Assembly (NCBI GenBank): GCA_024640315.1
Contig: JAHEFF010000011.1
Location: 1 to 64,000, forward strand
Direction of reading: 5' to 3'
From: Woeseiaceae bacterium
GTDB taxonomy: Bacteria > Pseudomonadota > Gammaproteobacteria > Steroidobacterales > Woeseiaceae
DNA length: 64,000 nucleotides
Both the position numbers and the translations under genes were made by a program. How positions within the stretch are numbered: the first letter of the stretch is position 1; each line of letters opens with the position of its first letter. A model generated the notes under the pieces. It saw only the letters and a list, made by a program, of their open reading frames with translations. It searched no databases and had not been told where the DNA came from. Below are positions 36,197 to 46,028 of this stretch, one piece after another.

Positions 36197-39072
36197 TTAG
36201 TTTTCCGATTGCTCGCAGGCCGCTTAACGGATTGGCTTGCTTTGGGCTGCACGTTCAGTGCGGCTTCGACAAGCGCCTGCTGCTGTTGAAGATGTAATTT
36301 GAAAACGCCGGACGCCGGCGCTGCTGCACCGGGTCGGCCGGCATAGAAAAGTTGTTGTTGTTCGCCAAGCGGTTCCTGCAAGCGATGTCGGATCTGGTAC
36401 CAGGCACCCTGGTTTTCAGGCTCCTCCTGGCACCAGACGATCTCACTGGCGTTGGGAAACGAGGCGATCAGTTCGGCGAACTGCTCAATGGGGAACGGAT
36501 AAAGTTGTTCTATTCGAATGATTGCCGTGTTGCTGACATTGTGAACCTGTCGACCCTCTGCCAGGTCGTAGTAAACTTTGCCGCTACAGAAGACAATTCG
36601 ACTTACTTTGTCTGGATCGATATCGCTGTCGTCTGCAATGATCAATTCAAAGCCGCCATCCGACAGCGAAGTCAGTGGCGATACCGAGAACTTATGTCGC
36701 AAAAGACTTTTCGGTGTCATGACGATAAGCGGCTTGCGGAATGACCTGAGCAACTGGCGCCTGATCATGTGGAACATCTGCGAAGGTGTTGAAGGTACAC
36801 ATACCTGCATATTGTGCTCGGCACAGAGTTGCAGGAAACGTTCGAGACGCGCGGACGAGTGCTCCGGCCCCTGACCTTCGTAACCGTGAGGCAGGAACAA
36901 AGTCAGCCCGCACAGCCTTCCCCATTTGGCTTCTCCCGAGCTGATGAACTGGTCGATGACGACCTGGGCACCATTCGCAAAATCCCCGAACTGCCCCTCC
37001 CAGACAACCAGCGTATTCGGATCCGTTGTGGCGTAGCCGTATTCAAAGCCCATGACAGCCTCTTCGGATAGCAATGAATCGATCACCCGAAAAGCGTCTG
37101 GCCGGTCGGACACTGTCTTCAGCGGGGTGTATTCCTGGCGATTCGCCTGGTTGTGCAACACCGCATGCCGGTGGAAAAATGTGCCACGCCCACTGTCCTG
37201 GCCGACGACTCTGCAGGCGAATCCGGCGTCGATGAGACCGGCATAGGCCATGGTCTCCGCGAAGCCCCAGTCCATGTCGATCTCGCCTGCAGCCATACGC
37301 TGGCGTTCCGACATGATTCGCTGGACGCGACCGTGCAGCGAAAAGCCCGCCGGCACTGTCGTGACTTTTTCGGCCAGCTCGGCAATTTTAGCCGGACTGA
37401 GCGTAGTCTGGACCTCTTCGTTCCAGACCGCATTTTGATAGGGGCTCCAGTCGACGGTGAATTCATTCCCGATCATTCCGAGCGAAGAAGCCGGCACCGG
37501 TTCACCGCGATCAAGGCGATCGCGATAAGCATCCTGAAGCTTGTCTATCTCTGCCGGTTCGACAACGCCAGCACTGACCAGGCGCTCCGCATACAAAGCA
37601 CGAGTCGTTTCCTGGTTCCTGATTTGCGAGTACATCACAGGTTGTGTCGCACTCGGCTCGTCGGCCTCGTTGTGGCCATGGCGGCGGTAACAAACCAGGT
37701 CGATGACAACGTCCTTCCTGAACTTCTGCCGGTAGTCGAGCGCCAGGCGCGTCACAAACACCACCGCCTCCGGATCATCGCCATTCACATGAAAAACCGG
37801 CGCCTCGATCATTTTGGCGACATCACTGCAGTACGGCGTCGAACGTGCGTCCGATGGCCGGCTCGTCGTAAAGCCAATTTGATTGTTGACAACGATGTGT
37901 ATGGTGCCGCCGGTGCGAAACCCGTTCGTCTGTGACATCTGGAAGGTTTCTGTAACCACGCCCTGGCCCGAGAATGCCGCATCACCATGCACGAGTACCG
38001 GCAATACCTCCTGACGCTCCGTATCGCCCCGGCGCTGTTGCCGGGCACGAACGGACCCCTCGACCACCGGGTTGACGATCTCGAGGTGGGATGGGTTGAA
38101 CGCCAGCGCGATATGTACATTGCCGCCCGGCGTTTTCATATCGGCTGAAAAGCCCTTGTGATACTTGACGTCGCCGGAGCCCTGCATGTCAGCGGGATCA
38201 ACATTTCCTTCGAATTCCTCGAACAATTCCTCCGGCGATTTGCCGAGAACATTGACCAGAACGTTGATGCGCCCCCTGTGGGCCATACCGATGACGAGCT
38301 CCTTGATTCCCGACTTCCCGCCGCGCTGAATCAGGTCATCGAGCATCGGGATCAGGCTCTCGCCACCCTCGAGCGAAAATCGTTTCTGCCCAACGAAGCG
38401 GGTATGCAGGTAGCGCTCAATCCCTTCCGCAGCCGTCAATTGCCCGAGCAACCAGCGCCGCTCGCCCGCATCGAGTCCACCGGACACCATGCCGATTTCG
38501 AAGTGCTTGCGAAGCCAGAGTCTCTCCCTGGCGCGGGATACATGAGCGAATTCGGCGCCGACTTTGCCGCAATAGATCTTTTTAAGCAGATCAATGATGT
38601 CCCGCAGCTTCATGCGCCGGTCGCCGGTCCCCGCAAAACCGCCGGTTACAAATTCGGTGTCCATGTCCGCGTCGGTGAGCCCGAGGTAATCGAGCTTCAG
38701 AACGCCTGGAACGTGACGCTCAGTCAGGCGCAAGGGATCAAGGTCGGCAATCTGGTGTCCCCGGAGGCAGTACACCTGGATCATTCGTGAAACAGCCGCC
38801 TGCTTCTCGTTAGCGGCCACACCACCCTTCTGCCGCACCATTACGGTAGCCCCGTTGCTCCGCTCGGCGCGCGCAGTATCGATCAGCCGCTGGCGAATCG
38901 GCGAATGCAGCACCTCGGTCTGGTCGCTACCCAGCGTCCGGAAGTACCGTCGCCAGCCCTCGGGTACCGAGTCCGGATTCCGGATAAATTGCTCATACAG
39001 CGCTTCTACAGCAGCTGCATTGCTGCCGTATAGCGGTGAGGACGCGTATTGCTCTTTTAGCGAATTGCTCAT
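36193..39072 (-). CDS. sucA: 2-oxoglutarate dehydrogenase E1 component
   Basis: A 959-residue thiamine-diphosphate enzyme (E. coli 933). The start at 39072 ([29 protein letters not shown]) matches the family; a codon at 39120 in frame would add an unrelated leader. [30 protein letters not shown] and [12 protein letters not shown] (ThDP/Mg site) are visible, with the transketolase-type domain [29 protein letters not shown]. It decarboxylates 2-oxoglutarate and succinylates SucB. A TATAAA -10-like hexamer lies at 39136-39141 on the minus strand. Confidence 0.97.
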   Translation of the reverse strand: MSNSLKEQYASSPLYGSNAAAVEALYEQFIRNPDSVPEGWRRYFRTLGSDQTEVLHSPIRQRLIDTARAERSNGATVMVRQKGGVAANEKQAAVSRMIQVYCLRGHQIADLDPLRLTERHVPGVLKLDYLGLTDADMDTEFVTGGFAGTGDRRMKLRDIIDLLKKIYCGKVGAEFAHVSRARERLWLRKHFEIGMVSGGLDAGERRWLLGQLTAAEGIERYLHTRFVGQKRFSLEGGESLIPMLDDLIQRGGKSGIKELVIGMAHRGRINVLVNVLGKSPEELFEEFEGNVDPADMQGSGDVKYHKGFSADMKTPGGNVHIALAFNPSHLEIVNPVVEGSVRARQQRRGDTERQEVLPVLVHGDAAFSGQGVVTETFQMSQTNGFRTGGTIHIVVNNQIGFTTSRPSDARSTPYCSDVAKMIEAPVFHVNGDDPEAVVFVTRLALDYRQKFRKDVVIDLVCYRRHGHNEADEPSATQPVMYSQIRNQETTRALYAERLVSAGVVEPAEIDKLQDAYRDRLDRGEPVPASSLGMIGNEFTVDWSPYQNAVWNEEVQTTLSPAKIAELAEKVTTVPAGFSLHGRVQRIMSERQRMAAGEIDMDWGFAETMAYAGLIDAGFACRVVGQDSGRGTFFHRHAVLHNQANRQEYTPLKTVSDRPDAFRVIDSLLSEEAVMGFEYGYATTDPNTLVVWEGQFGDFANGAQVVIDQFISSGEAKWGRLCGLTLFLPHGYEGQGPEHSSARLERFLQLCAEHNMQVCVPSTPSQMFHMIRRQLLRSFRKPLIVMTPKSLLRHKFSVSPLTSLSDGGFELIIADDSDIDPDKVSRIVFCSGKVYYDLAEGRQVHNVSNTAIIRIEQLYPFPIEQFAELIASFPNASEIVWCQEEPENQGAWYQIRHRLQEPLGEQQQLFYAGRPGAAAPASGVFKLHLQQQQALVEAALNVQPKASQSVKRPASNRKTK

Positions 39073-39188
39073 TGGGCCGCCTGAAATCCCGACAAACGGG
39101 ACAATCCGGCTGATGCTCAAAAAAAGGGGCGCTAGTTTATATCAAGCCTATCGCCGAGGGAATGCGCCAGTCAGGATACGAGTGAGCG

Positions 39189-39677
39189 CTACAGGCGATT
39201 GACCAGGTTGACGAACTCGTAACAAATCAGCGCGGCGTAAACGCTGAAAAAGCAGGTCAGGAAAATGCCTGTTCGCACGCGGTTAAAAAACATGGATTTG
39301 GCGAGAAAGACGAGTGCGAGGGTGCCGAATCCGGTCAGCAGCATCTTGCTCGCGGCAAAGCTCGCTGTGCTGTGCCCCATGACCGCCGCCATCACCGGAT
39401 TTGCCTCGTAGGCTCCGTGCTCCAGCAACTGCAATGTAAAGAAGGCGTCCAGCGAGCTCATCAGCATGATGCCGGTGGCCAGGAAAAACAGCCAGGGATG
39501 ATGCCAGTCGGTGAATACGGGATCCGGTTCGCCATCGCGTCGCGTCGCGTGACGACGGGATCGCGCAAAGCCATACAAGACTGTCCGCCAGGAGAATCCG
39601 CGGCGATCCACTTCCGCCCGGCTCATGACCACTTCGTTATTATTGTTGAGGCCGCTCAACGCTCCCCCCTTATACAT
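39189..39677 (-). CDS. DUF5658 family membrane protein
   Basis: A protein of up to 162 residues with four predicted membrane helices. WLFFLATGIMLMSSLDAFFTLQLLEHGAYEANPVMAAVM (about 63-101) is the DUF5658 signature, with the invariant Asp and E-x-NP. Function unknown. The start is ambiguous. The first ATG is at 39677, but a strong purine-rich ribosome site (AAGGGGGGAG) lies inside the first codons and fits a TTG start at codon 7, and an ATG at 39626 (MSRAEVDRRG) is a third choice. It stands alone between sucA and alkB. Confidence 0.72.
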   Translation of the reverse strand: MYKGGALSGLNNNNEVVMSRAEVDRRGFSWRTVLYGFARSRRHATRRDGEPDPVFTDWHHPWLFFLATGIMLMSSLDAFFTLQLLEHGAYEANPVMAAVMGHSTASFAASKMLLTGFGTLALVFLAKSMFFNRVRTGIFLTCFFSVYAALICYEFVNLVNRL

Positions 39678-39919
39678 AAATCATTCCGACCTGATTTCCC
39701 TGCGACAGCCTTTTAGTAAATCAGAGCAATTTGCGTGCCACGCTGGTAAGCCGCGGATTTAAAGCAAGTTTTTGTTAGCCTACCGAGCCGGTTCGTCGCG
39801 GTCTGTATAAGTTTCCGACACTTTTGCCATCAAATCCGCGCCCACGGGCGGACCCACGGATTGAATACCGGATGAAATCGACCATAATCGTGGTCCTGAC
39901 GATGCACACGGCGCTCTGA

Positions 39920-41113
39920 ATGAAAGGTTACACGGCGACCCTCCCTGGCGGCGAAGCGATCTATTACGTGGACAGGAAGCGATATCTCTGGACGCTGTCG
40001 GTCCTTTATCCTTTGCAGCCGTTCATTGGCATCTGGCTCCACGCCGAAACAGGCAATCAAGCCTGGTTGTTGCTGCCCATATTTCTCGGCTATGTCGTCA
40101 ACCCGCTACTCGACTGGGTTCTCGGCGAGGATGAAAATAATCCGCCCGAAGAAGTGCTCCTGAAGCTCGATCGCGACCCCTTCTACAGGATCCTGACCTA
40201 CCTGGTCGTGCCGTTGCATTTCGTCTCCCTGATCGGCGCCGCCTGGTGGGCTGGAACGCAATCGCTGAGCTGGTGGGCGTTTTTGGGCCTGGCCGCTGTC
40301 GCCGGCATCACCAGCGGTCTCGGCATCAATACCGGGCACGAGCTGGGGCACAAGAAGTCGAAAATTGAGCGCAGACTCGCAAAGATCGTTCTGGCGGTCC
40401 CCGTATACGGGCATTTCTGGATTGAGCACAACCGCGGCCATCACCGGGATGTGTCAACGCCCGAAGATCCGGCAAGCTCGCGGATGGGTGAAAGCATCTA
40501 CCGCTTCGCCACGCGCGAGATTCCGGGCGCATTCAAGCGCGCATGGGCGATTGAAAAGGAGCGCCTCGAACGGCGCGACAAGTCAGCGTGGGATATGAAC
40601 AACCAGATTCTGCAATCGATGTCCCTGTCACTCGTGTTACAAGTCGGGCTACTGCTGGCCTTTGGCTGGAAGATGATCCCTTTCCTGCTGGTGCACAACG
40701 TGCTCGCCTGGTGGCAGCTGACCAGCGCCAACTATGTTGAGCACTATGGGCTATTGCGGCTCAAGGACGATAAAGGGCGTTACGAAAGATGCCAGCCACA
40801 CCATTCCTGGAACAGCAATCACGTCTTCAGCAACCTGGTTCTATTCCACCTCGAGCGGCATTCAGATCATCACGCCCATCCGCTACGGCGTTATCAGTCC
40901 TTGCGCCACTTTGACAACCTGCCGACGCTGCCAAGCGGTTACTTTGGCGCTTATCTGCTTGCATGGATTCCGCCTCTTTGGTTCCGCGTCATGGACAAGG
41001 CGTTGCTTGCGTTACCGCATGTCAATCATGATCTGACCAGGGTGAACATCGAGCCTGCAAAACGGGCAGCGATCGTACAAAAGTATGGCCGCCGGCCGGG
41101 TGAATCCTCGTGA
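39920..41113 (+). CDS. alkB: alkane 1-monooxygenase AlkB
   Basis: A 397-residue membrane diiron hydroxylase oxidising the terminal methyl of medium-chain n-alkanes. Eight histidines in three boxes are intact: HELGH (140-144), EHNRGHH (169-175) and HSDHH (314-318). The AlkB-specific NYVEHYGLLR (271-280) separates it from fatty-acid desaturases. Six membrane helices are apparent. A rubredoxin gene overlaps its stop codon (GTGA), giving the electron donor in the same transcript. No rubredoxin reductase or AlkS-type regulator is adjacent. Confidence 0.95.
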   Translation: MKGYTATLPGGEAIYYVDRKRYLWTLSVLYPLQPFIGIWLHAETGNQAWLLLPIFLGYVVNPLLDWVLGEDENNPPEEVLLKLDRDPFYRILTYLVVPLHFVSLIGAAWWAGTQSLSWWAFLGLAAVAGITSGLGINTGHELGHKKSKIERRLAKIVLAVPVYGHFWIEHNRGHHRDVSTPEDPASSRMGESIYRFATREIPGAFKRAWAIEKERLERRDKSAWDMNNQILQSMSLSLVLQVGLLLAFGWKMIPFLLVHNVLAWWQLTSANYVEHYGLLRLKDDKGRYERCQPHHSWNSNHVFSNLVLFHLERHSDHHAHPLRRYQSLRHFDNLPTLPSGYFGAYLLAWIPPLWFRVMDKALLALPHVNHDLTRVNIEPAKRAAIVQKYGRRPGESS

Positions 41114-41271
41114 GTGCGTATCGTTGCCCTGAATGCGGCTACCTCTTTGACGAAGACGAGGGTGACGAGCACGAAGGCTACCGGCCGGGCACGCCGTTTG
41201 CCAAACTTCCCGACGATTTTGCCTGCCCGGACTGCTCGGTCAGATTCAAGGACGACTTTGAAAAAGTCTGA
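41110..41271 (+). CDS. rubredoxin, electron donor to AlkB
   Basis: A 53-residue protein with GTG start at 41110 overlapping the alkB stop by 4 bases (GTGA), hence translationally coupled. The two iron-binding knuckles are CPECGYLFDE (C6, C9) and CPDCSVRF (C39, C42). GYRPGTPFAKLPDDFACPDC is the classic rubredoxin core, and the glycine after the first CxxC fits AlkG2-type (electron-transferring) rubredoxins. It carries electrons from rubredoxin reductase to the AlkB diiron site. Confidence 0.95.
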   Translation: MSAYRCPECGYLFDEDEGDEHEGYRPGTPFAKLPDDFACPDCSVRFKDDFEKV

Positions 41272-41373
41272 CTGACCGCAACGCTTGAATCTCCCGGATA
41301 CAGCTTAAAAACCGGCCCGAATTCCAGACAGTGACGATTATTCTCTGGTGACTGCGGGCTGGAGTAATTCTTC

Positions 41374-42204
41374 GTGGCAAAAATCCGTACGCCCGCTGGT
41401 CGGGTGTCCATTCCACTGTTAATGCTGTTCCAGGTCGCGGCGCTCGCCCTTCGGGAGCTCGTTCGCCTGAAATTGACGGAAACGGGCATCAACAGCGAAG
41501 TCGCACAGCACTGCAGCACGCTGATTGGTTTTGGGGTGCTCGGCGTATTGATTTGGCCGCTGTTACGTGGACGCACGACGGCAGCTCTCGGGATGTTCCA
41601 CAAACCCCGCTCGTGGTGGCCCCTGGTGGCCTGCTCACTTGGCATTGGTCTCTCATTGCGGTTGGGCAGCTGGGCTTTTCTCGTTGCACCGAGATCTTTC
41701 GACTTCGTCGGTTCGGGGAATACTCCCCAGGCAATCGGACCACTACTGTCGCGGACCTGTCCGCCCATGTCTGGTGTCCTTTCCGGCGTCGCTGTAATGG
41801 CAATACTGACGCCGACGATCGAGGAGTTCATTCATCGCGGGCTGATTCTCGATTCACTGAAGAATTACACCAGGCTCATCCAGATTGTGGCGTCCGCATT
41901 GTTATTCGCTGTGTTGCACGTTTTTGACAATATTCCAAATGCTTTCATCTTTGGAGTGATTGCCGCGGTACAGATGCAGAATTGCCGAACTCTTTGGGGT
42001 CCCCTTATCTCCCATGCGACCTACAACTTGTTAGCCACTTTGGATCAGCACTGTCTAATGGTCATCTGGGTTCCGCAAACAACCTCCACCACCAGGGGAA
42101 CAGCCATCATCTTGCTGGGCATAGCGCTTTATCTTGTAGCGATCGGGCTGGCACAGCAAGTCAGCGCCGGGGGACATAACGCCCCCGGCACCAGGTCCCG
42201 CTAG
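41374..42204 (+). CDS. CPBP family intramembrane metalloprotease
   Basis: A 276-residue membrane protein with about seven helices, GTG start with GGAG 9 bases upstream. The CPBP (Abi/Rce1) motifs are complete: EEFIHRG (E150, E151, R155), FAVLHVF (H182) and SHATYN (H214, N218). Family members include eukaryotic CAAX proteases and many bacterial proteins next to bacteriocin genes, where several act in immunity or peptide handling. Here the gene converges with, and overlaps by 4 bases at the stop, a small double-glycine-leader peptide gene. A link between them is inference. Confidence 0.88.
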   Translation: MAKIRTPAGRVSIPLLMLFQVAALALRELVRLKLTETGINSEVAQHCSTLIGFGVLGVLIWPLLRGRTTAALGMFHKPRSWWPLVACSLGIGLSLRLGSWAFLVAPRSFDFVGSGNTPQAIGPLLSRTCPPMSGVLSGVAVMAILTPTIEEFIHRGLILDSLKNYTRLIQIVASALLFAVLHVFDNIPNAFIFGVIAAVQMQNCRTLWGPLISHATYNLLATLDQHCLMVIWVPQTTSTTRGTAIILLGIALYLVAIGLAQQVSAGGHNAPGTRSR

Positions 42205-42407
42205 TTTTTTAGTGCGTCTGCTACCCGTTCAATCATATGAGACATGGCCGCGACGGCACCTTCATAGATATTGATCAGGTCACTCCCAAAATTGCCTGAA
42301 TTTGAGATGCCGCCAATGTCATTAAAAGTGCTCCCCTCCGTACAAACCTGGTGATTTTCACGACCACCCGATACCAACGCCAGTTCTTCGATCCTCAGTT
42401 CTCTCAT
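42201..42407 (-). CDS. small peptide with double-glycine leader (microcin/bacteriocin-like precursor)
   Basis: A 68-residue precursor, MRELRIEELALVSGG followed by a 53-residue core. The leader has the conserved pattern of double-glycine peptides cleaved by peptidase-containing ABC transporters (compare microcin V, MRTLTLNELDSVSGG). The start at 42407 is decided by a near-perfect ribosome site (GGAGGA, 7 bases upstream); the longer open frame lacks one. The core has one Cys (VCTEG), a Gly/Ser/Asn-rich middle (IGGISNSGNFGS) and a C-terminal amphipathic helix (IYEGAVAAMSHMIERVADAL). No dedicated transporter is in the window. The stop overlaps that of the CPBP gene. Confidence 0.72.
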   Translation of the reverse strand: MRELRIEELALVSGGRENHQVCTEGSTFNDIGGISNSGNFGSDLINIYEGAVAAMSHMIERVADALKN

Positions 42408-42646
42408 GATTTCATCCTCCATGATGATATTGCTCCAATAGTCTGTCCCGCTTCCTGCGGAATTTGACAATAAGCCGAATGAGCCCGAAACACAGGCCCC
42501 AAAACCAGGCCAAAAAGACAGAAATACCAGGCACCTCAGGGGACTTTGTGCCCCCTGTGATCCACCGCACACTCCCTGCCGAGCACTGTGACTACCCTTT
42601 ACAACTCGGCAATGGACAGCCGACCTGGGCAACCTGGAGAACCGAA

Positions 42647-43315
42647 ATGAAATTCCTGCACACGAAATTCGTCGTCCTGATCACGGCGCTGACACTGTCC
42701 GGAACGGCATCGGCAAATGACAACCTCTGGTTCGGCGTCAAGGCCGGAACACTGGGTTTCGGCGGCGAGGTCGCGTGGCGTCCGATCGAATGGCTGGATC
42801 TCAGGGCTGGCGCCAACTTCTACGATTACGATGAATCGGGTGGGCAGGCCGGAATCGATTATGACGGCACGCTCTCACTGAATACCTATTACCTGACCGG
42901 CAACTTCCGCTTTCCTCTGAGCCCGTTTCGCCTGACTGTCGGTGCACATGCAAACAACAACGAAGTTCAGCTGGTGAGCCAGGACATGGCCTCGTACATG
43001 GTTGGCAACAACCCGATACCCTACACCCCGACCGAAGTTGGCACGCTTCGAAGCACTGCCAGCTTTGACAGCATTGCGCCTTATCTCGGTGCCGGTTTCG
43101 ACTTTGACATCCTCGATCGCCTTGGCTTGTCGCTGGACTTCGGTGTTCTCTTGCAGGGAGAACCCACGATTGCGATGACCGCGGATGGATTGCTGGGAAG
43201 CGACCCTGCATTCCTGACAGACCTGAATGCAGAAATTGCAGAACTCCAGGGCGAAGTCAGCAACCTGAAGGCCTACCCGGTGGTCAGCATCGGACTGAAC
43301 TTCAACTTCTTCTGA
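42647..43315 (+). CDS. outer-membrane beta-barrel protein
   Basis: A 222-residue protein with a clear signal peptide (MKFLHTKFVVLITALTLSGTASA, cleavage near 23) and alternating strands typical of a small barrel (FGVKAGTLGFGGEVAWRPIEWLDLRAGANFY...). It ends SIGLNFNFF with the C-terminal Phe recognised by the BAM complex. GGAGA precedes the ATG at 42647; the frame is open from 42464 but the upstream part has no signal character. Function is unknown (OmpW-sized porin-like). An intrinsic terminator follows directly. Confidence 0.8.
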   Translation: MKFLHTKFVVLITALTLSGTASANDNLWFGVKAGTLGFGGEVAWRPIEWLDLRAGANFYDYDESGGQAGIDYDGTLSLNTYYLTGNFRFPLSPFRLTVGAHANNNEVQLVSQDMASYMVGNNPIPYTPTEVGTLRSTASFDSIAPYLGAGFDFDILDRLGLSLDFGVLLQGEPTIAMTADGLLGSDPAFLTDLNAEIAELQGEVSNLKAYPVVSIGLNFNFF

Positions 43316-43336
43316 GAAACAATCACAGGGTTCAAC

Positions 43337-43372
43337 AAAAGGCCGGGACCAGGGATGGACCCGGCCTTTTTT
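43337..43372. terminator. bidirectional intrinsic terminator
   Basis: A GGCCGGG/CCCGGCC stem (43341-43347 and 43360-43366) is flanked by AAAA on the left and TTTTTT on the right, giving a T-run in both directions. It serves the outer-membrane protein gene on the plus strand and the convergent FAD oxidoreductase gene on the minus strand. Confidence 0.88.
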
Positions 43373-43373
43373 C

Positions 43374-44738
43374 TTAGCTCAGCCTGTCTATCAACCGCAA
43401 CATGTTGATGACACCCTGAATATACTGCAGCCGAAACCGGGCGAAGGGAAAGTCGCGGGGCATTCCATGCACGACCGAAGGAAGCCATTCGGGCGCCGTG
43501 TTCAAGCCGTTGGCAGCGGTACCCAGCCAGTCTGCGATCTGCTTGCCCGCCCAGGTCGCGGTGTTGACACCGTTGCCATGATACCCAAAGGCAAAGAAAA
43601 CGGATGGATCGTCTTCCAGGCGACCAATCGCTGGCGTCAATCGCCTGGTCATACAGACCAGCCCATGCCATCGATAGTCGATATCCACGTCACGCCAGGC
43701 GGGGAATAGCTCATGCATTCTCGCGATGAGTTTTGCGTAGTTTTTCGCGGCACTTTGAGCGCTGCCGTTTGCGCTGCCACGCCCGCCGAACATCAGTCTC
43801 TGATCCGGAAGGATCCGAAAATAGTTGAGGAGATTCAGCGCCGTTATCGAGGGTGATTCTGTCTGCCAGCACTGCTCCGCGAGTTCATCAGCGGCAAGCG
43901 GCCGCGTTACAACAATTGAACTGATCATCGGCATGGTCTTGGCGGCAATCTGCCGGTTCAGGTGTTCTGGCGCGAAGCCATTCGTCGCCAGGACAACGTT
44001 CCTGGCACGCACCAGTCCATCACGGGTTCGCAGGAAATGCGTCCCGCCTTCCGACTTCCATTCAATAACCTCACTCCTGCAGTGGACAGTCGCTCCACGC
44101 TTTTCAGCGGCTGCGGCGAGACCCCGCACATAGCGTAACGGGTGAAGCCCAAAAGTTGGCCGCAGGGTTACGGCACCATGCTGTATGGGTGAGTCAAAAA
44201 ATCGCTCCCGGAATTCGTCTGGCGTGACGACCGCGGTATCGAGACCGAGGACGCGAAACTGAAATTCGGCATGCGCTTTCAGATGCTGAAAACCGCGTGC
44301 AGAACAGGCGATAGCGACTTCACTGTTGCCCTGCCGTTGGGCATCAATATCCTCAGCGACGATGATGTCGCGAACCAGCTCGATCGCAGCGACCTGGGCC
44401 CGGTAATAGTCCCGGGTATTTTCCAGCCCGAACTTCCTGATCATCTTCTCGCCGCCGATCGCGTCACCACCGACGCTGCAGAAACCGCCGTTCCTTCCCG
44501 ATGCGCCCCAACCGATGTGCCCGGCCTCGAGTACTCTCACGTCAAGTTGATGGTCTTTGCAGAGATGATAAGCCGCAGAAAGACCCGTGTAGCCGCCGCC
44601 AATGATGGCCACATCACAGGATTCTTCCGTTGACAGGGGCACAGATGACAAGGTCCGATCCCCTTGCGTCGCCTCCCAATAGGAGGGTTCCGGTGAATCG
44701 AATCGATACATTGCTTCGTCGTAAAGCCATTTAGTCAT
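43374..44738 (-). CDS. FAD-dependent amino acid/amine oxidoreductase (DAO family)
   Basis: A 454-residue flavoenzyme. The FAD motif is VAIIGGGYTGLSAAYHLC (43-60), followed by LEAGHIGWGASGRNGGFCSVGG, the pattern of the PuuB/OrdL (gamma-glutamylputrescine oxidase-like) branch. WHGLVCMTRRLTPAIGRL and FAFGYHGNGVNTATWAGKQIADWLG near the C-terminus belong to the DAO fold. The substrate is probably an amino acid or polyamine derivative; this is family inference. An MFS transporter gene ends 12 bases upstream on the same strand, so uptake plus oxidation of one compound is a plausible unit. Confidence 0.88.
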   Translation of the reverse strand: MTKWLYDEAMYRFDSPEPSYWEATQGDRTLSSVPLSTEESCDVAIIGGGYTGLSAAYHLCKDHQLDVRVLEAGHIGWGASGRNGGFCSVGGDAIGGEKMIRKFGLENTRDYYRAQVAAIELVRDIIVAEDIDAQRQGNSEVAIACSARGFQHLKAHAEFQFRVLGLDTAVVTPDEFRERFFDSPIQHGAVTLRPTFGLHPLRYVRGLAAAAEKRGATVHCRSEVIEWKSEGGTHFLRTRDGLVRARNVVLATNGFAPEHLNRQIAAKTMPMISSIVVTRPLAADELAEQCWQTESPSITALNLLNYFRILPDQRLMFGGRGSANGSAQSAAKNYAKLIARMHELFPAWRDVDIDYRWHGLVCMTRRLTPAIGRLEDDPSVFFAFGYHGNGVNTATWAGKQIADWLGTAANGLNTAPEWLPSVVHGMPRDFPFARFRLQYIQGVINMLRLIDRLS

Positions 44739-44750
44739 GGAGCATTCCCA

Positions 44751-45944
44751 TCAGGCAATTCCGGGCTGAAGCCGGGCAACCAGCGGATCCCTGCGGACGT
44801 AGTACAGGCCTGCAAGGGTGATGACCAGCAGTGGAAACGGCACAACGACCAATGTGTACCAGCCATAAAGATGAATAATAGTGCCTGCGAGAAGTGACGC
44901 CGCCGCAGACGTACCGAAGATGCTGAATTCGTTCACAGCCTGGGCACGAAAGCGCTCCTCAATGGCATAGGTCAGCGTCACCATTGTGGTGCCGCCAACG
45001 TAGAGGAAATTCCAACCGATACCAAGCAACACGAGCGCGTACCAGTAATGCATGTAGGTGTGGCCCTGCAATCCGATCAGGCAGGCCGCCACGAGCGCGA
45101 GCCCACCAATGGCCATCATTCGTATAACGCCAAAGCGTTGGATCAAATGTCCGGCAAACAGTGACGGCACGTACATTCCGAGAACATGACTGCGGATGAC
45201 CTGCGCCGTTTCATCGAGCGCGAAGCCATCATGGACATGCATGCTCAATGGCGTAGCCGTCATGATGAACGTCATCACACCATAGGCGGTGGCGCCGCCG
45301 AGAACGGCAATGATGAATATCGGTTGCCTTGCAATTTCTCCCAGGCGCCGCGGTTGCCTGTCTGAGGCGTCGGATCCTTCGCCGCGTAGCGGATCAAGCG
45401 CAAAAAAGAGCATGGACTGGACGATGTACAGACCGACCAGTGCAACCAGTGAGCCGAGGTACTGCACTTCGGGAATCACATATTGCCCGTATTTGACGAG
45501 TTCCGGACCGACCATTGCGCCACCAATCGCACCGAGCAGAACATAGGAAATGGCCCGCGGCGAATACTCAGGCGCCACACTTTCCGCGGCCGCATAGCGA
45601 TACTGCTGCGTGAACGCCATGTTGATTCCAAATACTCCACCGGCAACCACAAACAGGCCAAAACTCTGGTAATAGAGTGCGCCACCAGCAATACAGGATC
45701 CCAGGGCGGCACAAACCGAAGCCAGCGAAAAACCTCGCCGGCGGCCGATTTTCCGCATGAGCACTGTGGCAGGAATCGTCGTCGTCGCGACCGCCAGCAC
45801 CATGATTGATATGGGCAGGGTCGCAAGGGTCGGGTCGCTCGCCAGTTTCGAACCGATGATTCCGCCGAGCGTCACCATGATAATGGCACCCGTTGCCGAA
45901 ATAAGCTGGCACAGCGTCAGGATGATAATGTTACGAAGCGGCAT
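44751..45944 (-). CDS. major facilitator superfamily transporter
   Basis: A 397-residue MFS protein with about twelve membrane helices. The cytosolic loop VLMRKIGRRRGFSLAS between helices 2 and 3 is the MFS signature region, and the halves are separated by a charged loop (DPLRGEGSDASDRQPRRLGE). The start at 45944 (MPLRNIIILTLCQL) is an ATG; a TTG at 45965 in frame is an alternative. Substrate unknown. It is the first gene of a pair with the FAD oxidoreductase and divergent from arfB. Confidence 0.85.
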   Translation of the reverse strand: MPLRNIIILTLCQLISATGAIIMVTLGGIIGSKLASDPTLATLPISIMVLAVATTTIPATVLMRKIGRRRGFSLASVCAALGSCIAGGALYYQSFGLFVVAGGVFGINMAFTQQYRYAAAESVAPEYSPRAISYVLLGAIGGAMVGPELVKYGQYVIPEVQYLGSLVALVGLYIVQSMLFFALDPLRGEGSDASDRQPRRLGEIARQPIFIIAVLGGATAYGVMTFIMTATPLSMHVHDGFALDETAQVIRSHVLGMYVPSLFAGHLIQRFGVIRMMAIGGLALVAACLIGLQGHTYMHYWYALVLLGIGWNFLYVGGTTMVTLTYAIEERFRAQAVNEFSIFGTSAAASLLAGTIIHLYGWYTLVVVPFPLLVITLAGLYYVRRDPLVARLQPGIA

Positions 45945-46028
45945 TGAGTTTTCGCGGTACTGCAAACCAGCGCATTCTCACATATTCTGCGTCATGAGTA
46001 CGATTCAAAAAGCCTTCAGGAAAGCCCG

